Positions 16,537 to 25,010 of a stretch of DNA of 64,000 nucleotides are shown in pieces. How positions within the stretch are numbered: the first letter of the stretch is position 1; every line of letters starts with the position of its first letter. The stretch is from Halorubrum sp. JWXQ-INN 858. Lineage in GTDB: Archaea; Halobacteriota; Halobacteria; Halobacteriales; Haloferacaceae. Made by a program: the position numbers and the translations under genes. The notes under the pieces are model-generated. The model was given only the letters and a program-made list of their open reading frames with translations. It was not told where the DNA came from and searched no databases. The stretch is from assembly GCF_009806985.1 (NCBI RefSeq), contig NZ_WUAX01000016.1, positions 494,976 through 558,975 of the forward strand, in the 5' to 3' direction.

Positions 16537-16645
16537 TAAGTACGTCCCGGCGATCGTATCCGATGACGCTTCGTCTGGAGGGCCGAAGCGTCAGCGGGGA
16601 CCTATCGAACGACACGCCCGTGCCACTTTTTCCCGGCACGGGCCG
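16537..16645 (+). ncRNA. Candidate structured RNA with two perfect hairpins
   Basis: A promoter-like ttaagta lies at about 16535-16541. It is followed by a 10-bp perfect stem (16564-16573 with 16584-16593) closing a 10-base loop, then 22 bases, then a 9-bp perfect stem (16616-16624 with 16635-16643) also closing a 10-base loop (actttttccc). Both stems are uninterrupted. The element sits in a 287-base gap between two convergent genes. It could be a small RNA, a 3' end element for dut on the other strand, or a coincidence. No known RNA family was recognised. Confidence 0.4.
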
Positions 16646-16712
16646 TCGTTCGTCCTTTCGGAACCGACCGCCGAGCGGCGCGTTCACCCTTTTAAGCGGC
16701 CGGCGACGACGG

Positions 16713-17186
16713 TCAGACCCCCTCGCCCTGATAGTCGCCGTCGTACGTCCCGTCGTGATCGGCGCGCGCGAGCACCAGCTGTGCGATCCTGGCGCCGGGC
16801 TCGATCTCGATCGGGTGGCCCACCCGGAGGAGCCCCTCGCCGACGCCCTCGTAGCCGGCGTCCCACACCGCCGTGTTGAGCATGGCGGCGTTCCGGAGCA
16901 GCGTCGACCGCGGGTAGACGAAGCCCACGTGCCCCTCGGGGATCCGGACCGGCTCGCCGTACCGAACCACGTAGGAACCGGGGTCGAGCCGGTAGGTCCC
17001 GTCCGCCGGCGACAGCTCCCGCCGCTTCCCGACCCGCTTGGCGTCGCGACCGATCCGGCCCGGTTCGACCGGCTCGAAGGCCGCGTCGACGGTGAGGTCG
17101 ACCCCGTTCGGCTGGCGCTGTGCGTCGTCGAGGTCCGCCCCGGCCGCCTCCAGCGCGGCCGCCACGAACGTCCCGGATTCGTACAT
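16713..17186 (-). CDS. dut: dUTP diphosphatase / dCTP deaminase-like protein
   Basis: This 157-residue protein belongs to the trimeric dUTPase/dCTP deaminase family that keeps uracil out of DNA. Visible motifs are QPNGVDLTVDAAFE near the start, IPEGHVGFVYPRSTLLRN (the P-R-S motif), MLNTAVWDAGYEGVGEGLL and GARIAQLVL. The last segments match haloarchaeal dUTPases. The start MYESGTFVAAALEA at 17186 agrees with homologues, which begin M(F/Y)xSGxF. The frame stays open 89 codons further upstream, where it is Arg- and Ala-rich and unlike any homologue. The gene diverges from aconitase. Confidence 0.88.
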   Translation of the reverse strand: MYESGTFVAAALEAAGADLDDAQRQPNGVDLTVDAAFEPVEPGRIGRDAKRVGKRRELSPADGTYRLDPGSYVVRYGEPVRIPEGHVGFVYPRSTLLRNAAMLNTAVWDAGYEGVGEGLLRVGHPIEIEPGARIAQLVLARADHDGTYDGDYQGEGV

Positions 17187-17515
17187 GTCGTGGCGATCCG
17201 GCCGCCCGGGCAAAACCGTGTCGTCGTCGCGGTTGGCTGTGCCGTCGGTGTCGGCCGGGGCGACGGCCGTAGCGCCGGCGCTGCGTTCGGCGGCGGCGCC
17301 ACGTTCGACGCCGGCGCCGACTGGAGCATCGGTGTCGTCGGGACGGCGACGATCCTTTAAGTTCCTTAAACGATGCCGATCGATCCGGCGTCCCGCGGGG
17401 CGTGTCAACGCACCCGCGTTCGCACGAGCATTGCCGGTTTCGGCCGATCCCACACGGTCGATCTGGCGGAAAACTCGCGGGATTTATATCCGAGGCGCGG
17501 CCATCTCCGCGTGAT
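17187..17515. promoter_or_regulatory. dut-aconitase divergent control region
   Basis: This 329-base stretch separates two divergent genes. It contains a double TTAA element (cctttaagttccttaaacg, 17353-17371), which could serve dut on the minus strand but would leave a leader of about 150 bases. It also contains the aconitase TATA box (gatttatatc, 17481-17490), 26 to 35 bases before the aconitase ATG. No gene is supported inside. Confidence 0.5.
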
Positions 17516-19501
17516 ATGGGACAGACGATAGCGGAGAAGATCCTCGACGACCATCTCGTCGAGGGCGAGCTGACGCCCGGAGAGGAGATCGGTATCGAGA
17601 TCGACCAGGTGCTCACGCAGGACACGACCGGGACGATGGTGTGGCTCCAGTTCGAGGCGCTGGACATCGACGAGGTCCAGACGGAGCTCGCCGCACAGTA
17701 CTGTGACCACCAGACGTACCAGTTCGACTTCAAGAACACCGACGACCACCGTTTCCTCCGCTCGGCGGCGGGAACGTACGGCGCGTACTTCTCCCGGCCC
17801 GGCAACGGTATCTGCCACCAGGTCCACAAGGAGAACTTCGCCGCGCCCGGCAAGACCCTGCTCGGCTCCGACTCGCACACGCCGACCCCCGGCGGGCTCG
17901 GCCAGCTCGCGATCGGCGCGGGCGGGCTCGACATCTCCGTCGCGATGGGCGGCGGCGCGTACTACGTCGAGATGCCCGAGGTCGTCAACGTCCACCTCGA
18001 GGGCGAGCTGCCCGAGTGGGCGACCGCGAAGGACGTCGCGCTCCACCTGCTCGGCGAGCTGACCGTCAAGGGCGGCGTCGGCAAGATCTTCGAGTACACC
18101 GGCCCCGGCGCGGAGTCGCTGTCGATCCCCGAGCGCACCACGATCACGAACCTCGGGACGGAGCTCGGTGCGACCTCGTCCATCTTCGGGACGGACGAGA
18201 AGACGAAGGAGTGGCTCGCGCTCCAGGACCGCGAGGAGGAGTTCGTCGATCTCACGCCCGACGAGGACGCGGCGTACGCCGAGACGATCGAGGTCGACCT
18301 CTCCGACCTCGAGCCGCTCATCGCGTGCCCGTCGATGCCCGACAAGGTCGTGCCCGTCAGCGAGGTCGCCGGCACCGAGGTCGAGCAGGTCATCGTCGGC
18401 TCCTGTACGAACGGCGCGTACGAGGACATCCTCCCCGGCGCGAAGATGCTGGAGGGTCGCGAGGTCGCGAAACACACCGAGATGATCGTCGCGCCCGGCT
18501 CCAAGCAGGCGTCCGAGATGCTCTCGCGTGAGGGCTGGACCGCCGAGATGATGGCGGCCGGCGTCAACTTCTCCGAGGCGACGTGTGGTGCCTGTATCGG
18601 CATCGGTCACGTTCCCGCCTCCGACTCCGTCTCCCTGCGGACGTTCAACCGCAACTTCGAGGGTCGCTCCGGCATCGAGGACGACTCCGTCTACCTCTGC
18701 TCGCCCGAGGTCGCCACGGCGGCGGCCATCGCCGGCGAGATCGTCGACCCGCGCGACCTCGCCGACGAGCTCGGCGACATGGAGGCCCCCGGCCTCGAGA
18801 TGGGGTCGACCTACTCGCCCGGCATGGGCCGGAACGACGCCGACATCATCAGCCCCGACGAGGCGATCGACGACGACCTCATCAAGGGCCCGAACATCGG
18901 CGACGTCCCGCTGAAGGACGGTCTCGCGGCCGAGATCGGCGGTGAGGCGCTCCTCAAGATGGAGGACAACATCACCACCGACCACATCATCCCCGCGACG
19001 GCGGACATCCTGAAGTTCCGCTCGAACATCGAGAAGCTCTCGGAGTTCACGCTCTCTCGCGTCGACGACACGTTCGCGCAGCGTTCGCTCGACGCCGACG
19101 GCGGCGTCCTCGTGGCCGGCGAGAACTACGGCCAGGGCTCCTCGCGTGAACACGCCGCCCTCTGCCCGATGTTCCTCGGTATCGAGGCGGTCTTCGCACA
19201 GAGCTTCGCCCGCATCCACAAGGCGAACCTGTTCAACTTCGGCATCGTCCCGCTCGCGATCGACGCGGAGACGTACGAGCGACTCAACCAGGGCGACGAC
19301 GTCCAGATCGTCGACGACGTGGCGGCGGGCGCCAGCTCGGGTCAGGAGGAGTTCACGGCGAGCGTCAACGACGGCGAGTGGGAGTTCACCGCCGACCTCG
19401 ACGCCTCCGAGCGCGAACGCGAGATCCTCGCCGCCGGCGGGAAGCTCTCGTGGGTCAAGGCGCAGCACGACGACTCCGGCGCCGCGCCCGCGGACGACTG
19501 A
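17516..19501 (+). CDS. acn: Aconitate hydratase
   Basis: This 661-residue enzyme interconverts citrate and isocitrate in the citric acid cycle. The three cysteines that hold the 4Fe-4S cluster are C297 (GSCTNGAYED), C357 and C360 (CGACIGIGH). The order of domains (three N-terminal domains, then the swivel domain with GQGSSREHAALCPMFLGIEAVFAQSFARIH) is that of the shorter, mitochondrial-like or archaeal/bacterial aconitase A branch. The SDSHTPTPGGLGQLAIGAGG motif is also clear. The ATG at 17516 lies behind a strong TATA box. Codon use is very regular, consistent with high expression. Confidence 0.96.
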   Translation: MGQTIAEKILDDHLVEGELTPGEEIGIEIDQVLTQDTTGTMVWLQFEALDIDEVQTELAAQYCDHQTYQFDFKNTDDHRFLRSAAGTYGAYFSRPGNGICHQVHKENFAAPGKTLLGSDSHTPTPGGLGQLAIGAGGLDISVAMGGGAYYVEMPEVVNVHLEGELPEWATAKDVALHLLGELTVKGGVGKIFEYTGPGAESLSIPERTTITNLGTELGATSSIFGTDEKTKEWLALQDREEEFVDLTPDEDAAYAETIEVDLSDLEPLIACPSMPDKVVPVSEVAGTEVEQVIVGSCTNGAYEDILPGAKMLEGREVAKHTEMIVAPGSKQASEMLSREGWTAEMMAAGVNFSEATCGACIGIGHVPASDSVSLRTFNRNFEGRSGIEDDSVYLCSPEVATAAAIAGEIVDPRDLADELGDMEAPGLEMGSTYSPGMGRNDADIISPDEAIDDDLIKGPNIGDVPLKDGLAAEIGGEALLKMEDNITTDHIIPATADILKFRSNIEKLSEFTLSRVDDTFAQRSLDADGGVLVAGENYGQGSSREHAALCPMFLGIEAVFAQSFARIHKANLFNFGIVPLAIDAETYERLNQGDDVQIVDDVAAGASSGQEEFTASVNDGEWEFTADLDASEREREILAAGGKLSWVKAQHDDSGAAPADD

Positions 19502-19636
19502 ACGCGCGCGACCGCCGACCGGAGCCGTCCCGCGCGGGACGGCTTCGGCCCCCGTTTTCGCTTTTTCACCCGGCCAGCGGCCGCGCTCGGCGGCGGCAGG
19601 CTTTTGCGCTCCGCGACCCGACGGTCTGGCGAGCGG

Positions 19637-20017
19637 ATGTCACAGTCTCACACCCGATCGGCACACACCCCTCACGGCGACGTCGAGTACACGGTCGTCA
19701 CCTGTGTGAACTGCGGGACGGAGGTCGTCCCCGACGACGCCGTCACCGTCGCCGTCGGCACCGAGACGTACACCTGCGGCGGGCTCCCCTTCTGTCGGGA
19801 GACCCACGAGCGACCGCGAGCGGTCCGCGCGCTGTGTGGCTACTGTGCGGCGGCGACGCTCGGGTACGACGACGAACCCGACGGCGTCGGCGACCGGCTC
19901 GCGGCGTTCGCGGCCGACGGCTCCGCGGTCGGCGTCGGCCTCTGGCTGGGGACCGTCGTCGGCGTCGCCCTCGTGGTGGCGCTGTCGGTCCTCCGTCTCG
20001 TCCTCGGCGTCCCGTGA
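19637..20017 (+). CDS. Zinc-ribbon protein with one C-terminal membrane helix
   Basis: This 126-residue protein has a zinc-binding N-terminal half: CVNCGTEV (C23, C26), CGGLPFCRETH, and LCGYCAAATLGYD, giving six cysteines. A single hydrophobic helix follows at about residues 95-120 (AVGVGLWLGTVVGVALVVALSVLRLVLGV). It is a common haloarchaeal type with no known function. The start ATG 19637 gives MSQSHTRSAHTPHGDVEYTV; an earlier Met adds 11 basic residues. The gene lies 45 bases upstream of rimI on the same strand. Confidence 0.78.
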   Translation: MSQSHTRSAHTPHGDVEYTVVTCVNCGTEVVPDDAVTVAVGTETYTCGGLPFCRETHERPRAVRALCGYCAAATLGYDDEPDGVGDRLAAFAADGSAVGVGLWLGTVVGVALVVALSVLRLVLGVP

Positions 20018-20062
20018 CCGCGGCGTCGTCGGGCTTATCGGCCCCGAACCCGAAGCGTCGCC

Positions 20063-20560
20063 GTGACCCCCGCCGAGACCGTCGTTCGGCCGGCCGAGCG
20101 CGCCGACCTGCTGGCCGTGCTCTCCATCGAGAAGGCGTGTTTCTCCGACCCGTGGCCGTACGCCGCCTTCGAGCGATTCCTCGGCGAGTCGGGGTTCCTC
20201 GTCGCGGCGCGGGGAAACGACGTGCTCGGGTACGCGGTCGCCGACGTGACGCCGAACTTCGGCCGCGACATCGGCCACCTGAAGGACCTCGCGGTCCGCC
20301 CCGACGCCCGCGGGCGGGGGATCGGCCGGCGGCTCCTGCGGGCGACCCTGAACGCGCTCCGCGTACAGGGCGCCGCCGTCGTCAAGCTGGAGGTCCGTGA
20401 GGGGAACGCCGTCGCCCGCGCGTTGTACGCGGACGAGGGGTTCGAGCCCGTCCGCCGGGTGCCGCGCTACTACCGCGACGGCGAGGACGCGCTCGTGCTC
20501 GTCGTCGACCTCGACGGGTGGGCCGTGGGCGGGGCGGCGACCGGTGAGGAGGGGCAGTGA
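20063..20560 (+). CDS. rimI: Ribosomal-protein-alanine N-acetyltransferase (GNAT)
   Basis: This 165-residue GNAT protein acetylates protein N-termini using acetyl-CoA. The start VVRPAERADLLAVLSIEKACFSDPWPYAAFERFL is typical of RimI and archaeal Nat (Ard1-like). The acetyl-CoA pyrophosphate loop is RPDARGRGIGRRLL, preceded by HLKDLAV. KLEVREGNAVARALYADEGFEPVRRVPRYYRDGEDALVL is the canonical C-terminal part. The gene begins with GTG at 20063, since no ATG is available. In haloarchaea this enzyme is responsible for much of the Ser/Ala/Thr N-terminal acetylation. Confidence 0.92.
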   Translation: MTPAETVVRPAERADLLAVLSIEKACFSDPWPYAAFERFLGESGFLVAARGNDVLGYAVADVTPNFGRDIGHLKDLAVRPDARGRGIGRRLLRATLNALRVQGAAVVKLEVREGNAVARALYADEGFEPVRRVPRYYRDGEDALVLVVDLDGWAVGGAATGEEGQ

Positions 20561-20596
20561 AGGGGACGACGAGGGGGCGATGGAGGGGCCGGCTGA

Positions 20597-20677
20597 GCGG
20601 CGCAAGTCGGAACGAAGCGGTCGATCGGGCGGCGCAAGTCGGAACGAAGCGGTCGATCGGGCGGCGCGAGTCAGAAC
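20597..20677. repeat. 32-base tandem repeat ending at a stop codon
   Basis: Two identical 32-base copies (20597-20628 and 20629-20660) begin gcggcgcaagtcggaacg. A partial third copy at 20661-20677 differs by two bases and contains the stop codon (tca, 20671-20673) of the MgtE-like gene on the minus strand. The array therefore extends the end of that gene. Confidence 0.9.
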
Positions 20678-21252
20678 CCGAGCACCCACGCGGAGACGCC
20701 GATGAAGATCACCATCCCGAACACGTCGACGACGTTCGTGACGATGGGGATGGTGGTGTCGTCGGGGTCGACCCCGAGCCGGTAGGAGCCGTACGTCGCC
20801 AGGAAGCTGAACACGACGGCGATGACCGCGACCGACAGGCCGCTGATCAACGAGATCGTGAGCAGCGTCGACAGCCCGAGCGGCGAGCCGACGACCTGCC
20901 CGATGGCCCACGCGCCGACCGCCAGGGCGGTAAACACCGTGCCAGCCAGCGCGAACACCGCCGCGACGTTCGCCCACAGGACGCGGTCGTGGACGTCGAC
21001 GTCGCTCGTGCCGAGGTGAAGACGGGTGGTGAGCCGGGAGCTGAGGATCGCGCCGAGGTTGCCGCCCATGTCGACCATCGTCGGCACCATCACCGCGAGC
21101 AGCCCGTACCGTGCCAACAGCTCCTCGGCGTCCTCGAGCGTGATCCCCGCCCAGAGGACGATGGCACAGAGAACGACGAGCAGCGGGAACATGTTCGAAA
21201 CGATCGCCTTCGCGTCCCACGTGCCGAGCGATCCGCCGGGCGGGACGACCAT
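20671..21252 (-). CDS. MgtE-type cation transporter half, second subunit
   Basis: This 193-residue protein is one MgtE transmembrane domain without the cytoplasmic N and CBS domains. Five hydrophobic helices are seen. The characteristic metal-pathway sequence is VPTMVDMGGNLGAILSSRLTTRLHLG near residues 56-81 and the last helix begins PIVTNVVDVFGMVIF. This is the MgtE/SLC41 signature. It follows the similar 21316-21885 gene, and the two halves probably pair as one channel for Mg2+ or another divalent ion. The ATG at 21252 overlaps a TAATG, and two tiny frames (MSASFD...) precede it, one in each repeat copy. Confidence 0.88.
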   Translation of the reverse strand: MVVPPGGSLGTWDAKAIVSNMFPLLVVLCAIVLWAGITLEDAEELLARYGLLAVMVPTMVDMGGNLGAILSSRLTTRLHLGTSDVDVHDRVLWANVAAVFALAGTVFTALAVGAWAIGQVVGSPLGLSTLLTISLISGLSVAVIAVVFSFLATYGSYRLGVDPDDTTIPIVTNVVDVFGMVIFIGVSAWVLGF

Positions 21253-21266
21253 TACGCGATCACCTC

Positions 21267-21330
21267 GTCGAAGGACGCCGACATCAGAACACCACCCCGT
21301 CGAAGGACGCCGACATCAGAACACCACCCC
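21267..21330. repeat. Perfect 32-base tandem duplication over the mgtE stop codon
   Basis: The 32-base unit at 21267-21298 is repeated exactly at 21299-21330. The second copy contains the last codons and the stop (21316-21318) of the upstream MgtE half; the first copy lies beyond the stop and carries an equivalent TGA at 21284-21286. The exact match points to a recent event. Confidence 0.92.
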
Positions 21331-21885
21331 GACGACGAAGACGGCCATGAACAGGAACACCATCCCGAAGACGTCGCCGAGCGTGGTGACGATGGGGCCC
21401 ACGAGGTTGTCCGGGTCGTACCCGCGCTGGTAGCCGGCGAAGATCAGCAGCAGGAGCCCGAAGATCAGCACGAACGAGGTGAAAACCCCCGCGATCAGCA
21501 TGATCGCGACGAGCTCGTAGACGGGGGCCACCTCGCGCCCGAGCACCCGTAAGGCGATCCACGAGAGCACGCCGATGACGACGGAGATCCCGATCCCGTT
21601 GACGAACGACGCGATCACGGCGTTGACGAGCCGCTCGTTCCGCTCGAACCTCGGGGGGAGCAATCCCTGGTGGAGCCCGCTGGAGATCCGTCCACCGAGC
21701 GCGCCGTACACGTTGCCGCGCGTCGCGAGGAACACCGGCACCATTACCAACAGCCCGGGGAAGCGCTCGACGCTCTCGATGAGCTCCTCCAACACGAGGC
21801 CGGCGAAGAGTCCCCCGAGGAGGGCGATCAAAAGCACCGGCAGCGCCTCGCGGTAGATCGAGCGAAAGGTCCCCCGGAACCCCAT
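21316..21885 (-). CDS. MgtE-type cation transporter half, first subunit
   Basis: This 189-residue protein is a single MgtE transmembrane domain. Five helices occur with a short cytoplasmic head (MGFRGTFRSIYREALP). The conserved VPVFLATRGNVYGALGGRISSGLHQG segment and the final GPIVTTLGDVFGMVFLFMAVFV helix are the MgtE fingerprints. It precedes the second half and probably forms a two-subunit transporter. The start ATG at 21885 lies 134 bases from the divergent neighbour. Regulation by cytoplasmic Mg2+-sensing domains is absent in both halves. Confidence 0.88.
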   Translation of the reverse strand: MGFRGTFRSIYREALPVLLIALLGGLFAGLVLEELIESVERFPGLLVMVPVFLATRGNVYGALGGRISSGLHQGLLPPRFERNERLVNAVIASFVNGIGISVVIGVLSWIALRVLGREVAPVYELVAIMLIAGVFTSFVLIFGLLLLIFAGYQRGYDPDNLVGPIVTTLGDVFGMVFLFMAVFVVGVVF

Positions 21886-22019
21886 ACCCCCGTGTGTCCC
21901 AAACGGCTGTTAAATCTGTCTCTCTCCGCGGATCGATCCCTCCGAGAACCACGCTACGGTCGCCAACCGGCCCGACGAGCCGGAACACTCAACCGCCGCA
22001 AGCGACTCCCTCGGATCGA

Positions 22020-22502
22020 ATGGACCCGTCGCGAGGCCGCCGCGGAGCCGACCCGCTCGGGGAGGAGTACGACCCGTCGGTGTTCTCCCGGGGGCTCGAC
22101 AAGCTCATCCCCGCCGCCGTCGCCCGGGCCGTCGCGACCGTCGACGTCGACACCGACCGGGCCGTCTACGGACCGGGGGAGCCGGTCACGATCCGCGTGA
22201 CCGTCGAGAACCGCCTCCCGTTGCCGATCGAGGTCCCGATCGCCGAGGCGCGCGTCTGGGGCTGGGCCGTCGACGGCCTCCCGGAGGCGACCGACGAGCG
22301 GACCTACGAGCCGACGGGAGGGCGAACGCTCGAGCTACGGGCGGGCGAGAGCCGCGAGTACGAACACGTCTGGAACGGTCGGGTAAAGCGGTCCGGCCAG
22401 CGAACGACGTACGAGCCGCTGTCCCGGGGGGACCACGAGATAAGCGCCTTCCTCGGGACCGACCCGCGAAAGACCGCGTCGACGACGATACGGATCCGTT
22501 GA
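22020..22502 (+). CDS. Conserved haloarchaeal protein with a beta-sandwich-like core
   Basis: This 160-residue protein begins MDPSRGRRGADPLGEEYD. Residues about 45-155 look like an immunoglobulin-like beta domain: DRAVYGPGEPVTIRVTVENRLPLPIEV, then LELRAGESREYEHVWNG and GDHEISAFLG. The phrase ...YGPGEPVTI...V.VENRLP is shared with BsuPI-like and other extracellular beta proteins. There is no signal peptide or membrane segment. The gene diverges from mgtE. I do not recognise a named family with certainty. Its stop codon is the start of a 26-base tandem repeat. Confidence 0.7.
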   Translation: MDPSRGRRGADPLGEEYDPSVFSRGLDKLIPAAVARAVATVDVDTDRAVYGPGEPVTIRVTVENRLPLPIEVPIAEARVWGWAVDGLPEATDERTYEPTGGRTLELRAGESREYEHVWNGRVKRSGQRTTYEPLSRGDHEISAFLGTDPRKTASTTIRIR

Positions 22503-22569
22503 TTCCGACGACGACCCGGTGCCGCTGACTCCGGCGATGACCCGGTGCCGCTGACTCCGACGACGGCGC
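22500..22569 (+). repeat. 26-base tandem repeat starting at the stop codon
   Basis: Units at 22500-22525, 22526-22551 and a degenerate third from 22552 each begin TGA(c/t)tccg. The first TGA is the stop of the 22020-22502 gene, so the stop codon itself opens the repeat. Confidence 0.85.
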
Positions 22570-22571
22570 GT

Positions 22572-23876
22572 TCAGGTCGCGTCCTCGCGGTGGAGGTGAC
22601 AGCCCACGAAGTGTGAGCCGTCGCCGACGTCCGCGGGAAGCGCGTACTGTGGGCGGTCCGTGGCGCAGACGCTCCGTTCCTCGACGCGCTCGGTGACGAG
22701 CGCCTGTGCGTCGTCCCACTCCCGGTCGGCGATCGACCGACACACCTCCTCGACGAGCGTTCCCGCCGCCCCGTCCGGGCGGCCGTCGGGGAAGTACTCC
22801 TCGTCGACCCTGTTTTCGACCGTGCCGACCGGGAGCCCCTCGCTCTCGTCGGGGTAGCCGGGGACGAACGTACGCCGCTGGACCGCGCGGGTGAACGCCA
22901 GCAGTCGGTCCCACTCGCCGTCGGCGAGGTCGTACTCGTCCGGGGCGATGAGCGACGGACACCGGGTCCGGAACCGGCAGCCGCTCGGCGGGTTGATCGG
23001 GCTCGGAACGTCGCCTTCGAGGGTGCCGCGCGCGTCCCGCGAGCGCGGGTCCGGGATCGGGATGGCGTCGAGGAGCGCCCGCGTGTACGGGTGTTTCGGG
23101 TTCTCGTACAGCTCCTCTTTTTCCGCCAGCTCGGCGATGTGGCCGAGGTACATCACCGCGACCCGGTCCGCGATGTAGCGGACGACCGAGAGGTCGTGTG
23201 AGATCACGAGGTAGGTGAGCCCGTACTCCTCCTGGAGGTCACGCATCGTGTTGAGCACCTGCGCCTGCACGCTCACGTCGAGCGCGGACACCGGCTCGTC
23301 ACAGACGATGAGGTCGGGGTCGGTCGACATCGCCCGCGCGAGGTTGATCCGCTGGCGCTGGCCGCCGGAGAACTCGTGGGGGTAGCGGTTGTAGTACTCC
23401 CGTTCGAGCTCGACGCGTTCGAGGAGGTCCTTCGCCCGCTCGCGGCGCTCCGCTTTGGTGTACATGTCGTGCGCCTGCATCGGCTCCTCGATGATCTGCC
23501 CGACCTTCATCCGCGGGTTGAGCGAGGACTGCGGGTCCTGGAAGATCATCTGCATGTCCCGCCTGAGCGGCCGGATCTCCCGCTGGCTGTGTTCGGTCAG
23601 GTCGATCCCCTTGAAGGCGACGCGACCCCCGGTGGGCTCGATGAGCTGGAGGATCGTGCGGGCGAGCGTGCTCTTCCCGCAGCCGGACTCGCCGACGAGC
23701 GCGATCGTCTCGCCCTTCGCGACGTCGAAGCTGACGTCGTCGACCGCCTCCACGTCCTCGGAGCCGAACAGGCCGGCGAGAATGCCGGTGTCCGACTGGA
23801 AGTGTTTGCTGAGGCCGTCGACCTCGAGGATCGTCTCGCCCATCCCGACGTCGTCGAGCCCGTCGAGGACGCTCAT
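22572..23876 (-). CDS. oppF: Peptide ABC transporter ATPase (OppF/DppF-like)
   Basis: This 434-residue ATPase subunit energises peptide import. Walker A is [14 protein letters not shown], the signature is [15 protein letters not shown], and Walker B is [12 protein letters not shown], followed by the switch [12 protein letters not shown]. The C-terminal oligopeptide-transporter extension has CRFRTRCP, which ligates an iron-sulfur or zinc site in this subfamily. It overlaps the oppD stop by 4 bases (ATGA). The final 60 residues ([30 protein letters not shown]) are a haloarchaeal addition. Last gene of the five-gene operon. Confidence 0.95.
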   Translation of the reverse strand: MSVLDGLDDVGMGETILEVDGLSKHFQSDTGILAGLFGSEDVEAVDDVSFDVAKGETIALVGESGCGKSTLARTILQLIEPTGGRVAFKGIDLTEHSQREIRPLRRDMQMIFQDPQSSLNPRMKVGQIIEEPMQAHDMYTKAERRERAKDLLERVELEREYYNRYPHEFSGGQRQRINLARAMSTDPDLIVCDEPVSALDVSVQAQVLNTMRDLQEEYGLTYLVISHDLSVVRYIADRVAVMYLGHIAELAEKEELYENPKHPYTRALLDAIPIPDPRSRDARGTLEGDVPSPINPPSGCRFRTRCPSLIAPDEYDLADGEWDRLLAFTRAVQRRTFVPGYPDESEGLPVGTVENRVDEEYFPDGRPDGAAGTLVEEVCRSIADREWDDAQALVTERVEERSVCATDRPQYALPADVGDGSHFVGCHLHREDAT

Positions 23877-24991
23877 CGTTCCCCCTCCTCCGCGGCGGCG
23901 TCGGCTCCCGCCGGCGTCGTCTCGGACGCGCCCGAGTCGAGCGGACCGGCGTCCCAGTAGCCGACGTCCTCGTGTTTGAGGCAGGCCGCACGGTGTGGCG
24001 AGCCGTCGGCCGTCTCCGCCGCGACGCGGAACTCCGGGGCCACCTCGCGACACGGCTCCCGTGCGTCGGGACAGCGCGGGTGGAACCGACACCCGCTCGG
24101 CGGGTTCATCGCGCCGGGCATCGTCCCCTCGATCGGCTCGAGGTCGCCGACGGTCCGGTCCGGTCGGGGGATCGAGTTCAACAGCGCCTCCGTGTACGGG
24201 TGTTGGGTGTCGTGGAAGATCTCGTCGACCGGCCCCTGCTCGACGATCTGGCCGAGGTACATCACGTTGACGCGGTCGCAGATCTCGGCGACGACGCCCA
24301 TGTCGTGGGTGACCCAGATGAAGCTCGTCCCGAACTCCTCCTGGAGATCGTCGACGAGCTCGAGGATCTGCCCCTCGACGGTGACGTCGAGCGCGGTCGT
24401 CGGCTCGTCCGCGATGATCAGGTTCGGTCGGCAGCCGAGCGCCATCGCGATGAGCACCCGCTGACGCATCCCGCCGGAGAACTCGTGTGGGTAGTCGTCG
24501 TACCGCTCGGCCGCCTCGGGGATCCCGACCCGACGGAGCATCTCGATCGCCTCCGCCTTCGCCTCCTTCCCGTCGATGTCGCGGTTGATCTCGATGAACT
24601 CCTTGACCTGCCCGCCGACCGTGTAGACGGGGTTGAGGCTCTCCATCGGGTCCTGGAAGATGATCGCGATCTCGTTGCCCCGAACGTCCTCGCGCATCTC
24701 CGACTCCGAGAGCATGTCGTCGCGGGGGACGAGCTCCTCGCCGGTGTCGTCGAAGCCGACGATCGTCCGTCCCATGTAGTCGACCTCGCCGCCGACGACC
24801 TCGCCCGGCTCCTCGATGAGCCGCATCACGCTGGAGGTCGTCACGCTCTTGCCGGCCCCGGACTCGCCGACGAGCCCGACGATCTCCCCCTGCTTGACGT
24901 CGAAGGAGACGCCGTCGACCGCGCGGACGACGCCGCGTTCGGTGTAGAACTGTGTCTTCAGGTCCGTTACTTCGAGTATTGTCTCTGACAT
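23873..24991 (-). CDS. oppD: Peptide ABC transporter ATPase (OppD/DppD-like)
   Basis: This 372-residue ATPase is the partner of OppF. Walker A is [15 protein letters not shown], the signature [15 protein letters not shown], and Walker [18 protein letters not shown], with the switch [12 protein letters not shown]. The C-terminal [14 protein letters not shown] segment holds the cysteine cluster of the oligopeptide/dipeptide family. The Walker A region has Lys-Ser-Val in place of the usual Lys-Ser-Thr, which is normal for OppD. It starts at 24991, 19 bases after oppC, and its stop overlaps oppF. Confidence 0.95.
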   Translation of the reverse strand: MSETILEVTDLKTQFYTERGVVRAVDGVSFDVKQGEIVGLVGESGAGKSVTTSSVMRLIEEPGEVVGGEVDYMGRTIVGFDDTGEELVPRDDMLSESEMREDVRGNEIAIIFQDPMESLNPVYTVGGQVKEFIEINRDIDGKEAKAEAIEMLRRVGIPEAAERYDDYPHEFSGGMRQRVLIAMALGCRPNLIIADEPTTALDVTVEGQILELVDDLQEEFGTSFIWVTHDMGVVAEICDRVNVMYLGQIVEQGPVDEIFHDTQHPYTEALLNSIPRPDRTVGDLEPIEGTMPGAMNPPSGCRFHPRCPDAREPCREVAPEFRVAAETADGSPHRAACLKHEDVGYWDAGPLDSGASETTPAGADAAAEEGER

Positions 24992-25010
24992 GGTTAGATG
25001 ACTTGTGAGA

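Noticed and set aside
16563..17360. A protein-coding reading of the double-hairpin region
   Set aside because: The frame runs far into dut on the opposite strand with Arg/Ser-rich composition and no stop until 17360, so a coding role for the hairpins is unlikely.
17187..17453. An N-terminal extension of dUTPase from an ATG at 17453
   Set aside because: The 89 extra residues are Arg/Ala-rich and have no match to the family; homologues start at the Met at 17186.
17405..19468. A minus-strand open frame of 687 codons
   Set aside because: It is the antisense shadow of aconitase.
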